The position numbers and the translations under genes are program-made. Below are positions 6,457-11,897 of a stretch of DNA of 11,897 bases, piece by piece. The notes under the pieces were generated by a model. It had not been told where the DNA came from, did no database searches, and saw only the letters and a list, made by a program, of their open reading frames with translations. Position 1 is the stretch's first letter. Each line of letters starts with the position of its first letter. Source of the stretch: Sulfurovum sp. (GTDB taxonomy: Bacteria; Campylobacterota; Campylobacteria; Campylobacterales; Sulfurovaceae); assembly GCA_027038155.1 (NCBI GenBank), contig JALVXW010000132.1:1-11897 (forward strand). Reading direction: 5' to 3'.

Positions 6457-7722
6457 TTAAAAGAATCGATAGTTGAGCTGGAACGAGACACTTGATTCTG
6501 TATGATCAACCGAGGATGGTCCCGTATATATATCACCATTTTGCGGGTTAAGCCCTACAATAGTACTCATAGTGGTTGTTGTTTTAGGTGCATACACATA
6601 TGCCAAATCAACTGAAAAGTTTTTGCTAAAGATATACGTTCCGCCTAACGTATAGTGCTCTTCTGCTGTTGCTGGGAAGCCTAGTAGATTAAATAGGTTT
6701 AAAGCATTTCCTCCTGATTGGGCATAACTTCCTGGATGAATAACAGAAGGACCACTTTGTGCCTCTTTTAGGGGATGAGTTGCATGGTTATATCCAACTC
6801 TAAATTTCCACTTCTCTTGTGCATATTCATACCCTACTGCAACAACATCTTGATCTTCCCAACCAAAATCTTTGTACCCTTTTGCATCTGACCATTTAAT
6901 ATTTTTATAATCCAATGCAAAGGTATGACTCCCTCTTGTGTATCCAATACCAATACCTATCTCAGCAGGTTGCTCCAGTGTATCTTTCATCGCACCTGGG
7001 AATATGCCAAAGTCAACAAAAGGCTGTGTAGCCGTCGAGAGCTGATTGCTGTAATTCATCTCAATTTTAGATTTATAAATAGCCCCCAAAGTCACCCCAT
7101 TATCCAAATCATAATAGGCACCAATATTTACACCAAACCCTAAATCTTGTGCCAATCCTGCACCCACATTTTTACCATCAAATCCATTATAATTTATATC
7201 CAATGAACCATATTGCAAAAGAGGTGTCACCGCAACACCAAAATTGTTTTTGGTGTATGCCAATGTTGCCCCAAAACTCATAAGCTGTAGATTGGTTACC
7301 ATGTGCATATTACCTGAGTCCATAGGGGTACGCTTTGCGTCTCTATAATCAACACCCATACCGGCAGTTCCCCACATTCCAATACCTACATACCAGTTTT
7401 CATTTATTTTTTGTGAAATAGAGACACTTGGTATTACATTCAAGTCTGCATCACTTTCAATAGAAGCAGCCCTACCCATAGTTGCTTCAATAGTAGGCAT
7501 AAATATTGTACCCCCAAATGAGACCGATGTGCCTCTTGTACAGGTAATAAGTGCAGGGTTTATCAGTGTTGATTCTGCACAATGGCTTACTGCAATTCCA
7601 GCACCACCCATACTACGCACCTTAACACCAACACCAATAAGCGTATCTCCATTTGTTGCATGAAGCGTTGTGGCTGCGACGAGCGAGAGTGTGACGAGTT
7701 TTGTTAAAGTTTGTACTTTCAT
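6457..7722 (-). CDS. outer-membrane protein of the FadL/OmpP1/TodX family
   Basis: A 421-aa outer-membrane beta-barrel of the FadL family, which lets hydrophobic molecules such as long-chain fatty acids or hydrocarbons across the outer membrane. The signal peptide ends near LHA (20-22). The mature N-terminus, NGDTLIGVGVKVRSMGGAG, is the typical FadL start, followed by the NPA motif at 55-57, which forms the hatch that plugs the barrel. The rest shows alternating aromatic amphipathic strands, and the protein ends in SFQLNYRFF, with the terminal Phe of the barrel-assembly signal. The only two cysteines are C48 and C61, both in the hatch, so a disulfide is plausible. The ATG at 7722 is preceded by AAAGGA. 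The substrate cannot be read from the sequence. A good terminator follows. Confidence 0.9.
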   Translation of the reverse strand: MKVQTLTKLVTLSLVAATTLHATNGDTLIGVGVKVRSMGGAGIAVSHCAESTLINPALITCTRGTSVSFGGTIFMPTIEATMGRAASIESDADLNVIPSVSISQKINENWYVGIGMWGTAGMGVDYRDAKRTPMDSGNMHMVTNLQLMSFGATLAYTKNNFGVAVTPLLQYGSLDINYNGFDGKNVGAGLAQDLGFGVNIGAYYDLDNGVTLGAIYKSKIEMNYSNQLSTATQPFVDFGIFPGAMKDTLEQPAEIGIGIGYTRGSHTFALDYKNIKWSDAKGYKDFGWEDQDVVAVGYEYAQEKWKFRVGYNHATHPLKEAQSGPSVIHPGSYAQSGGNALNLFNLLGFPATAEEHYTLGGTYIFSKNFSVDLAYVYAPKTTTTMSTIVGLNPQNGDIYTGPSSVDHTESSVSFQLNYRFF

Positions 7723-7760
7723 TTTTGTTTGTCCTTTTTTTCAAAATGTGTATCCATGCT

Positions 7761-7785
7761 ATCATAGACAAACCTTAAAAGTCAA
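7761..7785 (-). promoter_or_regulatory. candidate promoter elements for the FadL-type gene
   Basis: On the minus strand TTGACT (7780-7785) precedes TATGAT (7761-7766). The 13-base spacing is shorter than the usual 17, so TATGAT may be used alone as the -10 box, as is common in this phylum. Confidence 0.3.
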
Positions 7786-7790
7786 GTAAT

Positions 7791-7811
7791 TTAATAAATA
7801 ATATTTATTAA
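7791..7811. repeat. perfect AT palindrome 10+1+10 in the divergent intergenic region
   Basis: TTAATAAATA, one central A, then TATTTATTAA form a perfect inverted repeat upstream of the FadL-type gene. It could be a dimeric repressor site (Fur-like boxes in this phylum are AT-rich) or a cruciform-prone element. In such AT-rich DNA partial palindromes are common, but ten perfect arms on each side are notable. Confidence 0.4.
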
Positions 7812-7934
7812 TTTTTATAATAATTAAAATAATATTTTATTAAAGTTACGCTCTACAGGGGATTAGATTGCATATATTTGAAAAAGAGGGAGAAAATACT
7901 GGTAACAAAAAAATACTTTTTAATTCTTTTTTAG
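7812..7934. other. AT-rich spacer without a gene
   Basis: This is the rest of the left part of the 312-bp divergent region (7723-8034). It is strongly AT-rich with runs of A and T, apart from a more GC-rich island around 7846-7865 (TTACGCTCTACAGGGGATTA). No ORF with a ribosome binding site, tRNA or clear hairpin was found. It may be a regulatory or DNA-bending upstream region. Confidence 0.4.
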
Positions 7935-7940
7935 TATAAT
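7935..7940 (+). promoter_or_regulatory. distal -10 box candidate for the stress operon
   Basis: A perfect TATAAT preceded by a long T-rich stretch, as in Campylobacterota promoters, 95 bases upstream of the first start codon. If used, the transcript has a leader of nearly 90 bases. Confidence 0.4.
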
Positions 7941-7998
7941 TTATTTTAATAAAAAATATTTTTAAAACCCCATTCACCTTTTATTCACAATTTCACGC

Positions 7999-8004
7999 TA
8001 CAAT
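7999..8004 (+). promoter_or_regulatory. proximal -10 box candidate for the stress operon
   Basis: TACAAT lies 30 bases before the ATG at 8035, a natural distance for a short leader. Three TTCAC pentamers (7973-7977, 7984-7988, 7992-7996) precede it closely. It is the more likely of the two promoter candidates. Confidence 0.5.
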
Positions 8005-8034
8005 AAGAGCAACAAACACTAAAAGAGGATAGTT

Positions 8035-8130
8035 ATGTTATCACCAAGTCTCAAAAAATCTCTAGGGCTACTTTTTATGCTCTTTTCTGCAGGGTTTGCG
8101 GTATGGTATCCGCTTGCAAATCTACTTTAG
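8035..8130 (+). CDS. 31-aa membrane microprotein leading the XpaC-TelA operon
   Basis: A short ORF from ATG 8035 to TAG 8130, starting MLSPSLKKSLGLLFMLF and ending in YPLANLL. After a short positively charged N-terminus, one hydrophobic segment (about 10-24) is long enough to span the membrane. AGAGGAT precedes the ATG at normal spacing. Its stop codon overlaps the AGGAA ribosome binding site of the next gene, with nine bases between stop and next start, so translation of the two is probably coupled. No known family is recognised. It could be a small subunit of the XpaC-like membrane protein, a membrane-stress sensor peptide, or a leader for coupling. Confidence 0.6.
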   Translation: MLSPSLKKSLGLLFMLFSAGFAVWYPLANLL

Positions 8131-8139
8131 GAACATATA

Positions 8140-8973
8140 ATGTCAAAAGCCAAACCCTATGTAGCCAAACAACCCGAAAAACCAAGCTATAAAAGTGTGC
8201 AGGGGATACTGCTCTATCTTTTTTTGGTACCTCTGTTTTTAGCCGTTATCTTAGCACTTTTTCAAACAAATATTAAAGCCTTTTTGTTAAATGGCATAAG
8301 CTTTTTTCTTTTTTTAGCCGTTGCAACACTGGCAAAAAAAGGTTTTGTACAAGAGCGTATTTACCATGAGAGCATCTTCACCAAAGCTCCAAAGATACCT
8401 TACAAAATGGTTGCAGGGTATCTACTGGGAGGGGCTACGTTTTTTACCTCTTTTATCTCAGGAGGGCAACCTCTTGTCAAATCGGCATTTTTGGCTATTG
8501 TTGCGATAGTGGGATACTCTCTTCTTTATGGGTTTGACCCCAAAAAAGACAAATTGGAAAATATCGGTGACATCTCAGCCGAGTTTGTCATTGAGACCAT
8601 CAGTGAAGCAAAAGCCAAACTCTCTGAAATTGAGATAGCTATGCAAAATATCAAAGATACTATTTTGCACGATAAACTTCAAAAAGCACTGGTACAAGCA
8701 GAGCATATACTTAAAACCATTCAAGAGGACCCAAAAGATGTACGTGTTGCACGAAAGTTTCTTACTGTCTATATAGATGGCGTAGCCAAAGTAACCAAGG
8801 CATACACAGAGCTTGATGAAGCAGAGATTAATGAGCAAACCACACAACGGCTACACACACTTATGGATGAAGTAGAAGAGAAGCTAAGTGAAGAGTTGCA
8901 GAGACTTAAAAATAATAATGCTTTTGATTTGGATGTGCATATAGATGTACTAAAAGAGCAAATCAAAGGTTAA
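8140..8973 (+). CDS. XpaC-like integral membrane protein
   Basis: This 277-aa protein is of the XpaC family (named after a Bacillus protein linked to hydrolysis of 5-bromo-4-chloroindolyl phosphate). The enzymatic meaning of that name is doubtful; the family is now placed in envelope-stress or tellurite-type networks with TelA. Four membrane helices lie at about 22-41, 46-65, 89-107 and 114-131, followed by a long helical cytoplasmic domain. The family hallmark is VARKFLTVYIDGVAKVTKAY (203-222), equivalent to the RKFLxYYLP segment of XpaC proteins, followed by an acidic coiled-coil (about 223-262). The ATG at 8140 lies behind AGGAAC. The stop is 22 bases before telA. XpaC and TelA occur as neighbours in many genomes, so a joint complex is likely. 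Confidence 0.88.
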   Translation: MSKAKPYVAKQPEKPSYKSVQGILLYLFLVPLFLAVILALFQTNIKAFLLNGISFFLFLAVATLAKKGFVQERIYHESIFTKAPKIPYKMVAGYLLGGATFFTSFISGGQPLVKSAFLAIVAIVGYSLLYGFDPKKDKLENIGDISAEFVIETISEAKAKLSEIEIAMQNIKDTILHDKLQKALVQAEHILKTIQEDPKDVRVARKFLTVYIDGVAKVTKAYTELDEAEINEQTTQRLHTLMDEVEEKLSEELQRLKNNNAFDLDVHIDVLKEQIKG

Positions 8974-8995
8974 TTAACCACTTGAAAGGAAAAAA

Positions 8996-10138
8996 ATGGA
9001 AACAAAAACAAAAGAAATTATAGAAGTAGCCATAGAAAAACAATCCGCACAGGTACCAGAGATCATGGAACATGAGGTTACCGCTCTTCAAGATGCAATC
9101 AATGAGCTAGATATAAATGATAGAAAATCTATTATCTACTTTGGCTCCTCAGCACAAGAGAAGCTAGATGATGTCTCAAATCGTATGATTGATGGCGTAA
9201 GAAATAAAGATATAGGTGCAGCAGGAGCTGCACTCAATGAGATGGTTGCAGCCATTCGTGGGTTTGATATGGATGAATTTAACCCCAATAGAAAACTTGC
9301 GTGGTGGCAAAAGCTTTTTGGAGCAACCAAACCTATTGTAAAATTTGTGCAGGAGTATGAGAGTGTACGTGACCAGATAGACACTATCTCCTATGCCCTA
9401 GAAAAACATAAAAGCCAACTGATGACCGACATTGTCTCACTTGACAAGCTTTACGATGCAAACCTAGCGTATTTTAGAAACCTTGAACTCTACATTAAAG
9501 CAGGAGAGACCAAATTAGAAGAGCTTGAAGAGCAGATTCTCCCTGCGTATGAAGAAAAAGTAAGAAACGCTAACAATGATATGATGGCAATACAAGAACT
9601 CAAAGAGATGCGAGGATTTAGAGATGAGCTAGAGCGTCGCGTACATGACCTTAGACTCTCTCGTCAAGTGACCATGCAGTCTTTACCAAGCATTAGGCTT
9701 ATACAGGAAAATAACAAATCACTTATCTCCAAGATTACCTCTACACTGGTCAATACAGTACCACTTTGGAGAAACCAGTTGGCTCAAACGGTTGCTATAT
9801 TTAGAAGCCACGATGCAGCCATTGCTACCAAAAGTGCAACAGACCTTACCAATGAGCTTTTGGAGAAAAATGCAGAGGGGCTTAGAGAAGCCAATGCTGC
9901 AGTACGTACACAGATGGAGAGAGGTATCTTTGACATAGAGAGCATCAAAAAAGCCAATGAGACATTTATAGCTACCCTTAATGACTCACTACGTATTGCC
10001 CAAGAGGGCAAAGAGGCACGAAGTACAGCTCTCATAGAATTACAACAGACAGAAAAAGAGCTAAAAGATGCCCTGCTTTCCGTCAAAGCAAAAGCAGAAG
10101 AGATACCAGAGATAGCACAAACATCCAAGGAGGCATAA
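8996..10138 (+). CDS. telA: TelA family protein (toxic anion resistance)
   Basis: TelA proteins were found through tellurite resistance determinants and are proposed to act in membrane-linked stress responses together with XpaC and Ter proteins; the biochemical activity is unknown. At 380 aa the length is normal. The protein is almost wholly helical and cytoplasmic, without signal or membrane segments. Family signatures are FDMDEFNP (90-97), WWQKLFG (103-109), the LDKLYDANLAYFRNLELYIK block (149-168), and LPSIRLIQENNKSL followed by TLVNTVPLWRNQL (250-262). The final third (about 268-370) is a long coiled coil with alternating charged residues. The ATG at 8996 follows GAAAGGAAAAAA. Its last codons carry the ribosome binding site of the next gene, one base separating stop and start. 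Confidence 0.93.
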   Translation: METKTKEIIEVAIEKQSAQVPEIMEHEVTALQDAINELDINDRKSIIYFGSSAQEKLDDVSNRMIDGVRNKDIGAAGAALNEMVAAIRGFDMDEFNPNRKLAWWQKLFGATKPIVKFVQEYESVRDQIDTISYALEKHKSQLMTDIVSLDKLYDANLAYFRNLELYIKAGETKLEELEEQILPAYEEKVRNANNDMMAIQELKEMRGFRDELERRVHDLRLSRQVTMQSLPSIRLIQENNKSLISKITSTLVNTVPLWRNQLAQTVAIFRSHDAAIATKSATDLTNELLEKNAEGLREANAAVRTQMERGIFDIESIKKANETFIATLNDSLRIAQEGKEARSTALIELQQTEKELKDALLSVKAKAEEIPEIAQTSKEA

Positions 10139-10139
10139 G

Positions 10140-11204
10140 ATGGGTTTATTTGATTGGATAACAGGACAGTTTATTGATGTTATTGAGTGGACAGACAACT
10201 CTTCAAATACGATGGTATATCGTTTTAACAGAGAAGGAAATGAGATCAAGTATGGAGCAAAACTTACCGTACGAGAGTCACAACTTGCCGTGTTTGTCAA
10301 TGAGGGAGTTATTGCAGATATTTTAACCCCTGGCATCTATGAACTAGAGACAAAAAATATCCCTATTTTAACAGACCTGCAGCACTGGGATCATGGGTTT
10401 AATTCTCCTTTTAAAGCAGAGGTTTACTTCTTAAATACCAAACGTTTTACCGACCTAAAATGGGGGACAAAAAACCCTATTGTGGTACGTGACCCTGAGT
10501 TTTCTATGGTGCGTTTGCGTGCTTTTGGTACGTATGAGATACGTATTGATGATGCCAAAACATTTCTGAACGAAATAGTAGGCACCGATGGTCACTTTAC
10601 TACCGAGGAGATAGAGGGGCAACTTACCAACCTCATCCTCTCCAAGTTTGCCACACTTTTGGGCAAAGATGATACTCCCGTGCTTGACCTTGCGGCCAAT
10701 TATGAGACATTTGGTAACTTCCTTACCGAACGTATTTCTCCTGCTTTTAAAGCGTATGGTTTGGAACTTACACGTATTTTGGTTGAAAATATCTCACTTC
10801 CACAAGAGGTAGAAAAAGCCCTTGATGCACGTTCAAGCAGAGAGATTACAGGCAACCTCAATGACCATCTCAAATACCAAAGCGGACAGGCTTTAGGCAA
10901 CAGTGAAAATGGTGCGATGGGAGAGATGATAGGGATGGGAGCAGGTATCGCTATGGGGCAGCAGATGGCACACAGCTTGGGCACAGATGCACCACCGCCA
11001 CTACCCAAACAACTACCCCAATACTATATAGCACGCAACGGCAAACAAGAAGGTCCTTTCTCTTTAGAACAAATACAAACCTATATAAACGATAGTACCA
11101 TCACCAAAGAGACACTGGTTTGGACACAAGGGATGTCAAACTGGGAGAGTGCCCAGAGTGTACTCGGTCAACACTTTACGCAAACACCCCCACCACTTCC
11201 ATAA
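10140..11204 (+). CDS. SPFH/YdjI-like (virion-core-protein-like) with C-terminal GYF_2-type domain
   Basis: A 354-aa protein of the SPFH superfamily in the YdjI branch, often labelled virion core protein. The N-terminal MGLFDWITGQFIDVIEW is the hallmark start, followed by the SPFH/band-7 domain (about 33-230) with ESQLAVFVNEGVIADILTPG and the AFGTYEIRIDD strand. A short Gly/Met/Ala-rich linker (about 255-280) follows. Residues 295-343 form a GYF_2-type domain: YYIARNGKQEGPFSLEQI and LVWTQGMSNWESA. PPPLP occurs just before it (285-289) and as the last five residues (350-354). YdjI is known in Bacillus as a partner of YdjG and YdjH and of PspA-type proteins at the membrane. The strong AAGGAGG lies inside telA. 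The next gene starts three bases after the stop. Confidence 0.9.
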   Translation: MGLFDWITGQFIDVIEWTDNSSNTMVYRFNREGNEIKYGAKLTVRESQLAVFVNEGVIADILTPGIYELETKNIPILTDLQHWDHGFNSPFKAEVYFLNTKRFTDLKWGTKNPIVVRDPEFSMVRLRAFGTYEIRIDDAKTFLNEIVGTDGHFTTEEIEGQLTNLILSKFATLLGKDDTPVLDLAANYETFGNFLTERISPAFKAYGLELTRILVENISLPQEVEKALDARSSREITGNLNDHLKYQSGQALGNSENGAMGEMIGMGAGIAMGQQMAHSLGTDAPPPLPKQLPQYYIARNGKQEGPFSLEQIQTYINDSTITKETLVWTQGMSNWESAQSVLGQHFTQTPPPLP

Positions 11205-11207
11205 CCA

Positions 11208-11897
11208 ATGCAGTTTACAGCTATCAACTTTACCTGCCCCTCTTGTGGGGCTCCGCAAAAGTTCTCTCCTGCAACAGGTGCACTCACGTGTGAATTTTGT
11301 AGAACCCAAACAGCGATAGAGAATGATACCTACATCATAAAAGAGTATGACTTCACAAGTGCCATAACAGATCTGAACACTCAAGAGAACAAAGAGATAC
11401 AAAAAGAGGTACACTGCAAAAAATGTGGGGCCAACTTTACCCTTACTCCTTACTCCTTCTCCTCCAACTGCCCTTTTTGTGATACCCCAGCAATTATAGA
11501 CTTTATACAAGAGATTACCCCAAAATCACTCTTACCTTTCAAAGTCACCCAAAAAGAGGCACTTGCACGCTTTAAAGCATGGGTGGGCTCACGCTGGTTT
11601 GCCCCTACTGCCTTTCAAAAATACCTAGATGGAGACCAAAAACTTTCAGGCTACTACCTTCCCTACTGGACGTATGACAGCGATACTGTTACCCCCTATA
11701 GTGGCTTACGTGGAGATATCTATTATGTTACTGTAACAAAAACCATCATAGACAACGGCAGACAACGGCAAATACAGGTACAAGAGCCTCGCATCAACTG
11801 GACACCTGTATCTGGCACTGTTTATGTAAGTTTTGATGATGTCACTGTAGGGGCGAGCAAAACCATCTCTCGTGCCATTTTGGAGGCATTGGAGCCT
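11208..11897 (+). CDS. zinc-ribbon YdjG-like protein, N-terminal part, cut by window end
   Basis: The first 230 codons are open to the window edge without a stop. Residues C10/C13 and C28/C31 form one zinc ribbon (TCPSCGAP, CEFC), and C70/C73 with C88/C91 a second one (HCKKCGA, CPFC). After them follow a segment with KSLLPFKV, RFKAWVGSRWFAP and LSGYYLPYWTYDSD (about 106-160), then the start of a beta-rich region. Such proteins are often mislabelled as primosomal or helicase-like. The gene order suggests the YdjG family, which in Bacillus subtilis acts with YdjH and YdjI. No Shine-Dalgarno is visible before the ATG at 11208; translation probably restarts from the preceding stop. The C-terminus, in related proteins carrying membrane helices, is not in the window. 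Confidence 0.85.
   Translation, partial: MQFTAINFTCPSCGAPQKFSPATGALTCEFCRTQTAIENDTYIIKEYDFTSAITDLNTQENKEIQKEVHCKKCGANFTLTPYSFSSNCPFCDTPAIIDFIQEITPKSLLPFKVTQKEALARFKAWVGSRWFAPTAFQKYLDGDQKLSGYYLPYWTYDSDTVTPYSGLRGDIYYVTVTKTIIDNGRQRQIQVQEPRINWTPVSGTVYVSFDDVTVGASKTISRAILEALEP

Noticed and set aside
7791..7811. Fur box
   Set aside because: The palindrome is AT-rich but does not match a Fur consensus well enough, and the neighbouring porin is not an iron receptor (FadL type, not TonB-dependent).
9784..10128. 114-codon minus-strand ORF
   Set aside because: It is a mirror of the helical, Ala/Ser-rich C-terminal part of TelA; low-complexity composition, no start signal.
8996..10138. a dedicated tellurite-resistance operon
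   Set aside because: The TelA name comes from early observations; no tehB, terZABCDE or other resistance gene is present, so a general envelope-stress role is the safer reading.
11136..11510. 124-codon minus-strand ORF at the right end
   Set aside because: It is antisense to the zinc-ribbon gene, whose cysteine pairs show the real frame.
11751..11770. tandem copy of the 10-mer gacaacggca inside the zinc-ribbon gene
   Set aside because: A recent 10-base duplication would shift the frame, yet the frame stays open and family-like on both sides; more likely chance or an old, tolerated repeat.

Overview
The window looks like part of a chromosome of a sulfur-oxidising Campylobacterota bacterium (former Epsilonproteobacteria), most like Sulfurovum or Sulfurimonas. 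This rests on gene content and style: AT-rich intergenic DNA, T-rich promoters with a -10 box and no clear -35, short AGGA-type ribosome binding sites, a CcoG of cbb3 oxidase assembly, a sulfide:quinone-oxidoreductase-like flavoprotein, a small Tpx, and a moaC gene beside an HP0495/YbeD-like (DUF493) gene. The genus is an inference. No tRNA, rRNA, CRISPR array, insertion sequence or phage gene was seen.

Layout. 1-191: no gene supported; a hairpin lies just past the end of tpx. 192-4606, all minus strand and read right to left: a three-gene unit of a recombinase-derived putative regulator (3962-4606), ccoG (2492-3940) and an SQR-like flavoprotein (1312-2481), then a 130-aa conserved hypothetical (802-1194), then thiol peroxidase tpx (192-707). 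4607-4763 is a divergent promoter region. 4764-5527, plus strand: moaC and a DUF493 gene. 5567-7722, minus strand: a secreted protein with two similar halves, and a FadL/OmpP1-type outer-membrane porin. 7723-8034 is a 312-bp, very AT-rich divergent intergenic region. 8035-11897, plus strand: a tightly packed operon of a 31-aa membrane microprotein, an XpaC-like membrane protein, a TelA protein, an SPFH/YdjI-like protein ending in a GYF_2-type domain, and a zinc-ribbon protein that runs off the window.

How the genes work together. The left block is about respiration and redox: CcoG supports copper delivery to cbb3 oxidase, the flavoprotein probably passes electrons from a reduced (possibly sulfur) substrate to quinone, and Tpx removes peroxides. 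The right-hand operon matches a known but poorly understood envelope-stress module: XpaC and TelA occur together and near ter-type genes, and SPFH/YdjI plus the zinc-ribbon YdjG recall Bacillus subtilis ydjGHI, whose products work with PspA-type proteins.

The two most interesting points are (i) the first gene of the ccoG unit, which keeps the overall plan of a serine recombinase with a helix-turn-helix but has lost the catalytic serine and other active-site residues, so it probably acts as a transcription factor; and (ii) the envelope-stress operon, with its leading 31-aa membrane peptide and its GYF_2 domain bracketed by PPPLP motifs.
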